Positions 45,355 through 54,491 of a stretch of 64,000 nt of DNA are shown in pieces. The stretch is from an uncultured Pseudomonadales bacterium (GTDB lineage: Bacteria > Pseudomonadota > Gammaproteobacteria > Pseudomonadales > Azotimanducaceae). The notes under the pieces are model-generated. The model saw nothing but the letters and a program-made list of their open reading frames with translations. It did no database searches and was not told where the DNA came from. The DNA is taken from contig OY282519.1 in the NCBI GenBank assembly GCA_958296405.1, positions 124,001 to 188,000 of the forward strand. The letters are read 5' to 3'. The first letter of the stretch is position 1. Each line of letters begins with the position of its first letter. Both the position numbers and the translations under genes were made by a program.

Positions 45355-45657
45355 ATGCGTGGCGTGTTCGAGTTCGAGTGGGATCCGGCGAAGGCGGCAA
45401 GCAACGTGCGCAAGCACGGCGTGTCGTTCGACGAAGCGGCCACCGTATTCGCGGACAATCTGCTATTGTCGATGCAGGACGACGAGCATAGTGACTTCGA
45501 GCAGCGGTGGATTTCTCTAGGCCGGTCAAGCGAAGAGCAACTCCTAGTCGTGGTTCACACGTACCGCGAGTTGGACGACAACACGATGGCGGTGCGCATC
45601 GTCTCAGCCCGGCCTGCAACGCCTAGGGAACGACGGCGCTACGAGCAAACGCCATGA
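45355..45657 (+). CDS. brnT: BrnT family toxin-like protein (no BrnA)
   Basis: 100 residues, MRGVFEFEWDPAKAASNVRK followed by HGVSFDEAATVFADNLLLSM, then ERWISLGRSSE-like strand QRWISLGRSSEEQLLVVVHT and IVSARPATPRERRRYEQ. This is the BrnT (DUF497) fold, a RelE-like ribonuclease toxin. Usually the BrnA antitoxin gene follows; here the next gene instead is a GHKL/helicase, whose ATG overlaps the BrnT stop (ATGA). No BrnA-like frame is seen on either side. Translational coupling to the helicase suggests an integrated role. Confidence 0.85.
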   Translation: MRGVFEFEWDPAKAASNVRKHGVSFDEAATVFADNLLLSMQDDEHSDFEQRWISLGRSSEEQLLVVVHTYRELDDNTMAVRIVSARPATPRERRRYEQTP

Positions 45658-48600
45658 AGGAGGAGTACGACTTCACGGAGGCCAAGCGAGGCATGTTCCA
45701 CGCCAGCGCTAGGCTGAGGCCCTCAACCGACCGTGCTAAGAACGTATGGGAAGGGCCGGATGGCGCACTCGGACGTTTCGTCGAGGCCGAAAGCCGCAAG
45801 ACACTTAACGCCTATCGTGAACAGCCGCAGCTCGTAACCGAACACGCCAACCAAGAATACGACACCGCTCACGGCGGCTATGCCCATCGACAGCTCTACG
45901 AACTGGTGCAGAACAGCGCCGACGCCTTGACCCACCCCGGCACAGGCCAGAGCATCTTGATCCGCCTAACCCACCGGTTCCTCTACTGCGCCGATGACGG
46001 CAAGCCAATCGATGAAGAGGGCGTCAAGGGCCTTATGTTCGCCCACATGTCGAGCAAGCGCGGTACGCACGAGATCGGCAGGTTCGGGATGGGTTTCAAG
46101 TCTGTGCTCGGTGTTACCGACGCACCAGAGTTCTACAGCTGGTCCGGCGCTATGCGGTTCGACAGGAGCCGTGCTGCTGAGCAGATTCAGCACGTTCGAC
46201 GGGCTGAGCGTTATCCTGCGCTTCGGCTGCCGGTGCCGATAGACTCCAATGCCGACGCCGCGGACGACACCGATCTTCGGGAGCTGATGAGTTGGGCAAC
46301 CAACGTAGTCCGCCTTCCCCTCGGAGCCGACGCGTTCGACGACTTGGAAACGCAGATTCAGGAGTTCCCTCCTGAGTTCCTGCTGTTCGTTCCGGATGTT
46401 CGCTACTTGACCCTAGAGGCGCCCGACGAGTCCAGAGAGTTCACGCTTCAACGGGAGGGAGAAGCGCTCAAGCTGGACACCGGAAAAGGCACCTCTCGGT
46501 GGCGGTGCTGCGAGACAAAACATACACTATCGGCCAAAGCCCGTGCAGACAGCCGTACGCTGGATGACACTGGAGATGTGCGGATTGCATGGGCTGCACC
46601 GCTCGATCGCCTGTCTGAACCCGGCCGTTTCTGGGCGTTCTTTCCAACACAGACGGTCAGCTTGCTCGCCGGCATCCTGAACGCGTCGTGGAAGACAAAT
46701 GAAGATCGCCAAAACCTTCTACCGGGTCCGTACAACGATGAACTGATCGACGCGGCGGCCGAAATGGTGGCCCGTGCATTGCCTGCGCTGGCAACACCAG
46801 ACGACCCGGCGAGACATCTTGACGCCCTGCCTCGGCGCCCTGAAGATGGTGATGGTGTTCATAGCGACCGACTTCGCGAGAGCTTGATTTCCGCCCTTGA
46901 TGGGCGGGAGGTCGTCCCAGACCAAGATGGCCACTTGAGGCTAATCAATGAAGTCCACTACGCGCCCCAGGAGCTAACGCCGCAAAGAGGAGTTCTCCAA
47001 GAGCCCTTGGATCAATGGGGGGAATACGAGCACCGACCAAGGCGTTGGTTGCATCATAGTGCCCTGACAAGAAACAGACTAGCTAGAATAAATCGGCTAT
47101 TCGGCGAAAAACGCTGGTTGTCGAGCGTCGATTGGAGCTGGCGAACCGGCGCTCCTCGAGCCTCGATCGCCGAATGGCTACTTGCGCTGAAGGAAGAGTG
47201 GCCAAGCGCCTGTGCAGTCGATGCGTCCAAGGCAGCGGTCAGAGTTGCCGCACTTTGTGCATCTGTTATACGCACGACCCCGCGATCTTTGGGCGGCATC
47301 GTCTTGATGCAGAGCGGGCGCTGGCAGCCCCCCGACCCGGACGCTCTCTTCTTGCCAGCCTTCGCTGCCTCCGAAGACGACAACGGCAGAAGAGACCATT
47401 TGGTACATGTCGAGCTGGCGTCGGACGAATGGGCGGCAAGAGATCTTCGAGCGCTGGGCATTCGCGAGATCTCAGCGGAGCGAACTTTCGCGTTGGTTGT
47501 GGATGGATTGCCGGGACGTCTTGAAGACAACGCGAGCGATCAATGGTGGCGAGAGTTTTGGGCGAGATCGCGGACGGTGGATGTCGATGTCGCAGCATCG
47601 AAACTGACCGGGAAGGGGCACCGCGTTCGCCTCTACACGGTTGGTGGCAAGTGGCAACCAGCGGACTCGGTGTTGCTGCCCGGTGATATCGTGCCAGCCG
47701 ATGGGAGCAGGGATGCAGACGTGGCCGTGCATGTCGGTTATCACGCCGACGACATTGACCTGCTGCACAAAATTGGGGTTTCCGATCGGCCGACAGAAAG
47801 AGATCTCTCGACGGAACCTTGGTTTGACCAGTTTCTTCAGGACTGCCGCATTGACTATAGGTCGCATGAACTTCCTCAGAACCCGCATGAACACTTGCTC
47901 GTGTTCAAGTCTTCTACTCGCGGTAGCGGCCCGCTGCAGGTTCTAACGTGCCTTTCAGACGTAGGCGCATCGGCTTTTGTTGACGCATTGCTTTTTGCAG
48001 ATAGCAGCTATCGGGACTGGCCTATGGGGCACGAGACACGGCCCGAAGTCTATCCGGATATCCAGTATCGTTCGCCAGTGCTGACGATGCTTGAGCGTTA
48101 CGGTCGCATCAAATGTGCAGGCGGATTCGCAGATTTTGGCGACGGCATTGGCCATGAACCGCGCAACCTACACGCTCGGCGTGCGCTGCTTGCTCATCCT
48201 ATGGCCCATCGTATCCGTCAGGCATTCACCCTCGCCGACCCCCGATTCGAGACTGCTGACGAAGAAGACCCTATTCCCCTATTGGATGTGTGGCCAGGTG
48301 CCCCTTCCTCGTGGTCTGCCTATAGTTTGGTGCGCTGTGGGCGCATCCGGGGCGACGATGGCAGCGAGCCGCCTTGTGTAGGTGTGGACTCGACCGTGTT
48401 GTTGGTTGGCACTGGGAGCAACGCAAGCGATATCCGTCTAGTAGCCGATGAACTCGGCACCCAGTTGGACGAAATAGAGCTCGACGCAATCCTACGATTC
48501 GTTACGCAGGATGAGATCGAGCAAAGAAGGGCGCACGTCAGGGAGCAACCGACAGATGCAGCCAAGCTGCTCTGCGCAGTCGGCGAGGCGGCGCTTCGGC

Positions 48601-50123
48601 AGCGCCTCCCCTCGTCGCTTTTGGACGCTCTAACAGCCAACGGCACAACGTTGGCAGGCGTCAAGGTAGCAGAGGCCGCGATCGCCACGTTTCATACGCG
48701 AGCGCTTCTGGAGTACCGGTGGGCGCTCGATGGGCTGGCTCCGCCAAGTCGCTGGGCAGGGTCGCAGCGAGCGGTGGAGTTCGTTCAATCTCTGGGCTTC
48801 GCACCTGAATGGGCGGGCGAACGTGACGTTAAGAGAGCGCCGTTTGTCGAAGTCGAGGGTCCGTTCTCCTTGCCGGCGTTGCACCGCTACCAACAGCGCA
48901 TCGTAGACCGCATCACTGCTTTGCTCGGCGACCGATACAACGGGGCGCCACGACGCGGAATGATCACCCTGCCAACCGGGGCAGGGAAAACCCGCGTGGC
49001 CGTTCAGGCCATCGTCCAAGCCCTTCGCGACGGCATTTATGCGGGGGGCATCCTCTGGGTTGCGGACCGGGATGAACTGTGCGAACAAGCCTTAGAGGCT
49101 TGGCGACAGGTCTGGTCGGGGATGGGTGTTGCCGCCACGTCCTTGCGAATCTCGCGCATGTGGGGCCAGCAACCCGCGCCGGTCGCAACTAGCGAACTAC
49201 ACGTCGTGGTCGCAACGATTCAAACGCTCCGTGCTCGGCTCTCGAGAAACAACCCCGCCTACCGGTTCATAGGCGATTTCGGATTGGTCGTCTTTGACGA
49301 AGCGCACCGATCCATCGCGCCAAGTTATACGTCGGTAATGGAAGAAATAGGTTTAACACGGTGGCAGAGGCACGGGGAGCCCTTCCTGCTTGGCCTCACC
49401 GCGACGCCCTATCGTGGCCACGATGAGTCTGAAACTGAGCGGTTAGTTAATCGGTACGGCCGGAACCGACTGGACAAGGATGCGTTTGAGAGCGATGACC
49501 CGGCTAAAGTGGTCCACGAGCTGCAGGAGATGCGTGTGCTGGCCCAAGCGGACCACGAGACGATTGCCGGTGGCGACTTTTCCCTAAGCGAGGACGAATT
49601 GGCGGAGCTGCGGGCCATGCCGCGACCAGCTTGGCTACCGCGTAGCGTAGAGGAACGCATCGCCGCCAACACCAGCCGAACGCTCAGCATCGTCGGCGCC
49701 TATGCGCTTCATGTCGCCCAAAAGAATCCGGACTGGCCGACTTTGATCTTCGCCACATCGGTAGAGCACGCCCAAACCATCGCGGCGTTGTTGAACACTA
49801 GGGGCGTGAAGGCCCGATCAGTGAGCGGAGACACGGATCGCGCCGTTCGTCGAAGCGTGGTTGAGGATTTTCGCAGCGGCAAGATCACGGTGCTTGTGAA
49901 CTATGGTGTGTTCCGGGAAGGATTTGACGCGCCAAAGACGCGGGCAATCGTCGTTGCCCGGCCCGTCTACAGCCCCAACCTGTACTTTCAGATGATTGGC
50001 AGAGGGCTCCGCGGCCCCAAGAACGGTGGCAGCGAGCGTTGCCTGATTATCAACGTGCAAGACAACATCGACAACTTCAACAGGGAGTTGGCGTTTGCGG
50101 AGTTGGATTGGCTTTGGGCTTGA
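45654..50123 (+). CDS. GHKL (HSP90-like) ATPase fused to SF2 helicase, 1489 residues
   Basis: Giant single-chain protein. N-terminal sacsin-like GHKL ATPase: N-box LYELVQNSADAL (Glu83, Asn87), G1 ADDGKPID at 113-120, G2 IGRFGMGFKSVLG at 141-153. A long middle of about 700 residues has no recognisable domain and lower GC around 47030-48300. C-terminal SF2 helicase: Walker A ITLPTGAGKTRVAV near 1104-1117, Walker B LVVFDEAHRS near 1212-1221, LLGLTATPYRG near 1245, and motif VI YFQMIGRGLRGP near 1443-1454. No nuclease motif was found by eye. Couples by ATGA overlap to BrnT, with a methyltransferase upstream. Proposed as the effector or translocase of a restriction-like defence system; GHKL ATPases are known in some restriction operons. 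Confidence 0.88.
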   Translation: MKEEYDFTEAKRGMFHASARLRPSTDRAKNVWEGPDGALGRFVEAESRKTLNAYREQPQLVTEHANQEYDTAHGGYAHRQLYELVQNSADALTHPGTGQSILIRLTHRFLYCADDGKPIDEEGVKGLMFAHMSSKRGTHEIGRFGMGFKSVLGVTDAPEFYSWSGAMRFDRSRAAEQIQHVRRAERYPALRLPVPIDSNADAADDTDLRELMSWATNVVRLPLGADAFDDLETQIQEFPPEFLLFVPDVRYLTLEAPDESREFTLQREGEALKLDTGKGTSRWRCCETKHTLSAKARADSRTLDDTGDVRIAWAAPLDRLSEPGRFWAFFPTQTVSLLAGILNASWKTNEDRQNLLPGPYNDELIDAAAEMVARALPALATPDDPARHLDALPRRPEDGDGVHSDRLRESLISALDGREVVPDQDGHLRLINEVHYAPQELTPQRGVLQEPLDQWGEYEHRPRRWLHHSALTRNRLARINRLFGEKRWLSSVDWSWRTGAPRASIAEWLLALKEEWPSACAVDASKAAVRVAALCASVIRTTPRSLGGIVLMQSGRWQPPDPDALFLPAFAASEDDNGRRDHLVHVELASDEWAARDLRALGIREISAERTFALVVDGLPGRLEDNASDQWWREFWARSRTVDVDVAASKLTGKGHRVRLYTVGGKWQPADSVLLPGDIVPADGSRDADVAVHVGYHADDIDLLHKIGVSDRPTERDLSTEPWFDQFLQDCRIDYRSHELPQNPHEHLLVFKSSTRGSGPLQVLTCLSDVGASAFVDALLFADSSYRDWPMGHETRPEVYPDIQYRSPVLTMLERYGRIKCAGGFADFGDGIGHEPRNLHARRALLAHPMAHRIRQAFTLADPRFETADEEDPIPLLDVWPGAPSSWSAYSLVRCGRIRGDDGSEPPCVGVDSTVLLVGTGSNASDIRLVADELGTQLDEIELDAILRFVTQDEIEQRRAHVREQPTDAAKLLCAVGEAALRQRLPSSLLDALTANGTTLAGVKVAEAAIATFHTRALLEYRWALDGLAPPSRWAGSQRAVEFVQSLGFAPEWAGERDVKRAPFVEVEGPFSLPALHRYQQRIVDRITALLGDRYNGAPRRGMITLPTGAGKTRVAVQAIVQALRDGIYAGGILWVADRDELCEQALEAWRQVWSGMGVAATSLRISRMWGQQPAPVATSELHVVVATIQTLRARLSRNNPAYRFIGDFGLVVFDEAHRSIAPSYTSVMEEIGLTRWQRHGEPFLLGLTATPYRGHDESETERLVNRYGRNRLDKDAFESDDPAKVVHELQEMRVLAQADHETIAGGDFSLSEDELAELRAMPRPAWLPRSVEERIAANTSRTLSIVGAYALHVAQKNPDWPTLIFATSVEHAQTIAALLNTRGVKARSVSGDTDRAVRRSVVEDFRSGKITVLVNYGVFREGFDAPKTRAIVVARPVYSPNLYFQMIGRGLRGPKNGGSERCLIINVQDNIDNFNRELAFAELDWLWA

Positions 50124-50199
50124 GGCGGGACGGCCGCGGGCGCTTGACACGATTGGAAGCTGTTGAGCCGCGGCGAGCGTTCTGGCGGCCAGCGCTGCC

Positions 50200-50451
50200 C
50201 TAATCTAACGCGCGCCGGCGGCGCACCATGGGGGCGCCGGGCGGCTCGCCATTGAACGGCACTTGAATCCACATTTCGGGGAATGTCTTGCCGTAGGCCA
50301 CCGCATACGGGAACTCCATCACCCGTCGCGCACCAATGGTGGCCATCACCTTGTCGTAGAACGCCGCGGCGCGGGCGAGGTCTTCCACGCCGATGGAGAC
50401 ATGGTGGATGATGCTCGGCACATCATCCACCACCACAGGGTCAGCCGCCAC
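50200..50451 (-). CDS. Truncated VOC/glyoxalase-like protein
   Basis: 83 residues from a GTG start. IIHHVSIGVEDLARAAAFYD followed by KVMATIGARRVMEFPYAVAY and PEMWIQVPFNGEPPGAP is the first half of a vicinal-oxygen-chelate domain (usual length about 125-130). The end, PMVRRRRALD, is unlike the family, so the second half has been lost, possibly when the adjacent restriction-like operon entered. The start overlaps the stop of the DUF3604 gene. Probably non-functional. Confidence 0.6.
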   Translation of the reverse strand: MAADPVVVDDVPSIIHHVSIGVEDLARAAAFYDKVMATIGARRVMEFPYAVAYGKTFPEMWIQVPFNGEPPGAPMVRRRRALD

Positions 50452-52519
50452 TAGGAGCTTCTTCGGCCATTGCTGCCGGGGCCTCTGGGGCTGCCGGGGC
50501 GTACCAGATGGGCGATGTCCAAGCCCGCTCTTGAATCGTCGCTTGGAGATCTGGCCGCGGCGCCACGCCGGCGCGCAGCGCGTCCCAGGTAGACCAGCGG
50601 CAAGTGGGGTTCTCCAGCACCCGCGCGTAGTACACAGCGCGCTGCGACGGGTCGAACTGCGGGTCTTGCCAAGCGGCGGCGAGTTCGGCCGCGCCCATGC
50701 CTTCCGAGATGGCGCAGTTCTCCAAGTTCACACTCGCTCCGTTGTCTGGGCAGCGGTGCGTTGTCGGATCCACGGCACCGCCGTCGGAACAGGCGACGTC
50801 GAACACTTGTTCCCGCATCGCGCCGTCTTCCACCCAACCCTTGATGACTTGGGCGCGTTGCAGGGGTGCGCTGCGCGCGTCTCTGGAAGCCCACAGCAGG
50901 AAGGTGGGCGCCCCATCCGCCTGCGCTTGCAGATCGCCGCCCATCGGCACGCCGCCGGCATACGCTTGGGATGCCCGATCCATCGCGTCCATGTCCACGC
51001 CGTCAAGGCCGAAGCCGCCAAAGAAACGCACGCGGATGCGCGGCCCGCTGGTCGCAAAGGTTTCCTTGCGGCGGAATGCGTCGTGGATGGATGCGCGGGT
51101 GTTCTCCTCCGCCCATGCCCCAGTGAGGCCAGAGGCGCTCCAATAGGTGTAGTAGCCGGCGGCGAATTGGTCTGCGTCCGCGCCGCACCAAACGGATGGC
51201 GCCGGCTCGGTGGATTCGCCGGCAACGGCGGTGGGCACTGTTTCCGGACAGGGCTGGATGTCGAAAGGCCCAGCCTCTTCCTGCGGCTCCATAGGCACGG
51301 AGCCACGCCGTTCAGCAGTGCCGTCAAGCATGCCAACCTTGCTGTAGAAATCCGATTCGTCGCCGGCGTAGGAAGCGTTGTGGGTGTCGCTCGCGCCGAC
51401 GAGGCCGAACTTGAACGGGTTGAAGCCTTCGTTCTCCTCGAACTCAAGCCCTTTCACCAGCGCCTCGCGCGCATAGCTGCCGGAAATGTTGCTGATGACC
51501 TGCGTGGCGATGCGAAATGGCATGATCTCGAAGTTCGCCCACTCGTCGTTGGGGGAGAGCAAGGGATGGGTGTCGGAGGTGCCCTTCACCTGCGTCACTT
51601 CCACCAGCGGCTCGTTGCGCATCCGCAACTCGGCGTAGGCGGCATCCAACGGCGCATCGTCATAGTAGGCCGGCTTGAACATCTGGCCATTCGAGCCATT
51701 GGAGTTGTGTGGGATCGCCACTGCGTCCTGACCGTTGGCGCGGGCTGCGTCCATCCAAGCCCACAGGTCTTCCGGATTGGATGAATCCAGCCGCGAGAAC
51801 GGCACCGCCGGCGCCGCATCGCCGCGGAAGATGACATTGCGGTGCAGGTTTTGCGATTCCGGCCCAGAGGTGTATTCATAGCCGATGAAGGCGGTGAATG
51901 TGCCGGGTTCGTTGGCGCGGTTCGCCGCCGCCATGATGTCCGCCCAAGCGGAGCGGACAATGTTCAAGTCCAGAAGTTCGTCGGCCTTCTCAGGGTCTGA
52001 GAGGATGGGCCGCATGTCGGCGAACGCCGCGCGACGCTCATCCACCGTCTGCGCGGCTGCGAATGGCTGCGCGGCCTCTTTCTTCGACACCTCGGTGGTT
52101 GGATCTGCCATGGCGGGGAGCATTCCCAAGAACATGGCGTGGTCTGTGACTGAGTAGAAATCCAGCGGCTCCGGCATCTTCATCTCGAAGCCAAGCGCAT
52201 GCTTCAGGTTTTCGCCGCGCGCGTAGCGGTACGCCTCGTCGGGCGTCGCGACGGTGCCGAACAGGAACGCGTCAAAGGAAAAGCGTGAGTGGACGTGAAG
52301 GTCTCCAAAGTAGGCGTTGCGCTCTGGATTGGCCGCCGGCATGGCCGGCGCATCCGGCTCAGGCATCGCAGGTTCGGGCGCGGCCTCCGGCTCAGATTCG
52401 GCCGGCGCCGGCGCTTCGGCGCAGCCTGCCAGCGCCGCGAAGGCCCCGGCCCATGCAACGCGGACGCCCCAGCCCTTCAAGCGCGCCAAGCGAGCGCCGT
52501 CATGTGTGTTCGCGTTCAT
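50441..52519 (-). CDS. DUF3604 lipoprotein
   Basis: 692 residues from the ATG at 52519 (MNANTHDGARLARLKGWGVR). The signal peptide ends in a lipobox: AWAGAFAALAGCAEAPAP, so the protein is a lipoprotein. After a Pro/Glu/Ala-rich linker comes the DUF3604 core: YFGDLHVHSRFSFDAFLFG, DFYSVTDHAMFLGML, AIPHNSNGSNGQMF and LVGASDTHNASYAG, a PHP-like metal-binding pattern of His and Asp. C-terminal RSAPLQRAQVIKGWVEDGAM is typical. Function is undefined; a metal-dependent hydrolase in the periplasm or on the surface is likely. It overlaps the truncated VOC gene by 11 bases. Confidence 0.88.
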   Translation of the reverse strand: MNANTHDGARLARLKGWGVRVAWAGAFAALAGCAEAPAPAESEPEAAPEPAMPEPDAPAMPAANPERNAYFGDLHVHSRFSFDAFLFGTVATPDEAYRYARGENLKHALGFEMKMPEPLDFYSVTDHAMFLGMLPAMADPTTEVSKKEAAQPFAAAQTVDERRAAFADMRPILSDPEKADELLDLNIVRSAWADIMAAANRANEPGTFTAFIGYEYTSGPESQNLHRNVIFRGDAAPAVPFSRLDSSNPEDLWAWMDAARANGQDAVAIPHNSNGSNGQMFKPAYYDDAPLDAAYAELRMRNEPLVEVTQVKGTSDTHPLLSPNDEWANFEIMPFRIATQVISNISGSYAREALVKGLEFEENEGFNPFKFGLVGASDTHNASYAGDESDFYSKVGMLDGTAERRGSVPMEPQEEAGPFDIQPCPETVPTAVAGESTEPAPSVWCGADADQFAAGYYTYWSASGLTGAWAEENTRASIHDAFRRKETFATSGPRIRVRFFGGFGLDGVDMDAMDRASQAYAGGVPMGGDLQAQADGAPTFLLWASRDARSAPLQRAQVIKGWVEDGAMREQVFDVACSDGGAVDPTTHRCPDNGASVNLENCAISEGMGAAELAAAWQDPQFDPSQRAVYYARVLENPTCRWSTWDALRAGVAPRPDLQATIQERAWTSPIWYAPAAPEAPAAMAEEAPSGG

Positions 52520-52622
52520 CTCTTCTCTGCGCCTCCCTGCCTCCACACCATCTGCCACCATGCTAACCGAGCTTCACGGCGATGTGTACCGACGTGCCGG
52601 TTTCACCACATCTGGCGCTGGG

Positions 52623-52850
52623 CGGCCTAGCAGGCGACAAGGCAGTCGTTGGGGGCAAGGTAATCGAGGGATGAGTGTGGGAGCTTGCAGTTCCGAAAGA
52701 ACGCGTGCCTGAGAAGCCGCTTGGAGGACCGCGGCGACGGTGAGGCCGCAATCGAGGAGGTTCCAGAACTCGATGCGGGCGGCGTGGTTGGCGCAGCCGT
52801 TCCATCGCGCGCGGCGCGGCGGCAGGATGCGGAGGCGCCGCCGCCGAGTT
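52623..52850 (-). pseudogene. Remnant of an IS481-like transposase C-terminus
   Basis: The minus strand encodes PPRRARWNGCANHAARIEFW and NLLDCGLTVAAVLQAASQA in one frame and FFRNCKLPHSSLDYLAPNDC in another. This resembles the end of IS481 transposases (PPRSPQLNGxVERANRT... and YNxxRPHSSLxYxTP). Frame breaks and loss of the catalytic Glu show it is dead. Confidence 0.6.
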
Positions 52851-52859
52851 CCCTGCAGG

Positions 52860-53181
52860 CGCCCTCGAACTCGGCTATGAACTCGCTGACGCTGTCAGCG
52901 CAAAGCAGAAATGTCCCCTTTTGCCGGCGACATCCGCGGCTTGGCTCGCGTCGATGACGACGCTCTTCTTTGTTGGCGTTGCGCGCCAGAAACGGGATGC
53001 CGCCGCGTGGAGACTCGCCGGCGTTCGGCACCTGCGGGCGGCGACGGCACGTGGCGGCCCCTTCCGGTGGCTCCACCAAGAACACCTCGGCACCACACGC
53101 GACCCACAAGCGCCCCGCGTACTCGGTGAGTGGATGCGCCACCTCCACGACGCGCAAGCCCGACAACACGCCAATTCCCAT
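52860..53181 (-). pseudogene. Remnant of a CaiB/BaiF CoA-transferase gene
   Basis: Starts MGIGVLSGLRVVEVAHPLTE and continues YAGRLWVACGAEVFLVEPPE and GGIPFLARNANKE, the N-terminus of family III CoA transferases. It then shifts frame (KSVVIDASQAADVAGKRG in the next phase) and again before ADSVSEFIAEFEGACRELGG. It runs into the transposase remnant, so most of the gene is gone. Just upstream, 53191-53406 is an open frame of 71 residues (MENTSKSFHFDHNSYSLAGD...) that I do not recognise and which may belong to the same decayed locus. Confidence 0.65.
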
Positions 53182-53475
53182 GGAGCCTCCTCAAGGTCGC
53201 CAGCAAAGGCCATGCATATCGGACAGGTGCAGGTTGTGGGTGGCGGAGCCCTCGGCGCTCGCATAGCCGACCGCCAAGACCAAGCGGCCCTCCGCCAAAT
53301 CCAGCAGTTGCGCAGCAGTTCGACGAATCGCACCCGGATTCTCATCGTCGCCCGCCAGACTGTACGAGTTGTGATCGAAGTGGAAGCTTTTCGACGTATT
53401 CTCCACCGCGGAGCTGCGCCGTGCTACATTCTTGAGGTTGCCGGCACCCTAATTTCCCCTCAATGCGGGCTTAGG

Positions 53476-54360
53476 TCACCCCGCGGAGCGCTTGCCTCTT
53501 CTGAACAACCTTGCCCAGAACCCGCGCTTTCCCTCGGATGCCTGCGAGAAGAGGTCGAGGGTCTCCTTCAGCACACGAATTAGCTGTTTGATGGTCTTGG
53601 CATTCAACTGTTCCGCTCGCTCGGCAGCGTACCCCTTAACGATCTCTCCATTGGCCGTCACCATCAAGATCGCCTCGATGTGCTTGCGCAGTTCCTCTTC
53701 CGTGATTCGTGAGCCTATGACTTCTCGGATCGCTTCCGGCGTCGTTTCCTTCTCGTATTTTTCCCGCAATCGATTTCCAGCGCTCTCAAGAGTCTCTTGG
53801 CTCCGGGAGCCGAAGTCGGTCAAGGCACCTTGCATCTGTTGAGTGAAGTTGTTGACCTTCTCCCGCTCTTGGGCCATGGCCTCGTCCATCTTTCCCTTCC
53901 CGTCGGCCACGGCGTTGTCCATCTTTTCCTTCCCGCCAGCCACGATCTCGTCCATCCTTGCCTTCCCGTCGGCCACGATCTTGTTCATCTCATTTGTCTC
54001 TTCGGCCACGATCTCGTCCACGACCTTGGTCATCGTTTTCTTGGCCACGCGTTCCGCCTTGAGCCGGGTTCCCCGGTCGATGCGGAGCGTCATGAACAAA
54101 AAGATGCCGGTGATCGCCACCGTCGTCATGGCGGAGTACACAGAAACCATGGGGCCGTAGTCCACTGGGCTGCTTGTCTGCGCACTTGGGCTGCTTGTCT
54201 GCGCACTTGGGCTGCTTGTCTGCGCGCTAATGGAGTTCCAGACGGTCAGCGCGGGCGCAACCCAGAGGCTGCCAATGAAGATCATCGCGGCGAGAGCCAA
54301 CATGAACTTCGCCCCCTCTGACCATCCCTCAAAGAAACCCTTTCCGTCATCGGAAGCCAT
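53476..54360 (-). CDS. Membrane-anchored coiled-coil protein
   Basis: 294 residues from the ATG at 54360. I do not recognise a family. Two membrane segments: AKFMLALAAMIFIGSLWVAP near 20-40 and SAMTTVAITGIFLFMTLRI near 75-93. Between them lies a loop with SAQTSSP three times, encoded by three 21-bp DNA repeats. After the second segment comes a long charged helix with an 11-12-residue repeat (IVADGKARMDEIVAGGKEKM, DNAVADGKGKMDEAMAQE), likely a coiled coil. The C-terminus is basic (KRGFWARLFRRGKRSAG). Topology suggests a cytoplasmic coiled coil anchored in the inner membrane. Confidence 0.75.
   Translation of the reverse strand: MASDDGKGFFEGWSEGAKFMLALAAMIFIGSLWVAPALTVWNSISAQTSSPSAQTSSPSAQTSSPVDYGPMVSVYSAMTTVAITGIFLFMTLRIDRGTRLKAERVAKKTMTKVVDEIVAEETNEMNKIVADGKARMDEIVAGGKEKMDNAVADGKGKMDEAMAQEREKVNNFTQQMQGALTDFGSRSQETLESAGNRLREKYEKETTPEAIREVIGSRITEEELRKHIEAILMVTANGEIVKGYAAERAEQLNAKTIKQLIRVLKETLDLFSQASEGKRGFWARLFRRGKRSAG
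54169..54231. repeat. Three 21-bp in-frame tandem repeats
   Basis: Units start at 54169, 54190 and 54211. The first two are identical and the third differs only near its end. They encode the heptad SAQTSSP in the periplasmic loop of the membrane coiled-coil protein. Copy number could vary without frameshift. Confidence 0.9.
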
Positions 54361-54491
54361 GCTGTTCGCTCCCGGCGCTAGCCGCGCCTCAAGTGTTGTC
54401 AACGATTCCGCCAAAGGGGCGTTGCCCCTCTTGGAGGGCTAATCAGGACGTCGGGCGAACCCGCTGCCGACGCAAGGGCCGCGCGGCTCCG

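Noticed and set aside
44195-50123. DISARM or BREX operon
   Set aside because: The hallmark DrmB/DUF1998, PLD, PglZ, BrxC or BrxL proteins are absent; only a methyltransferase and a helicase are shared.
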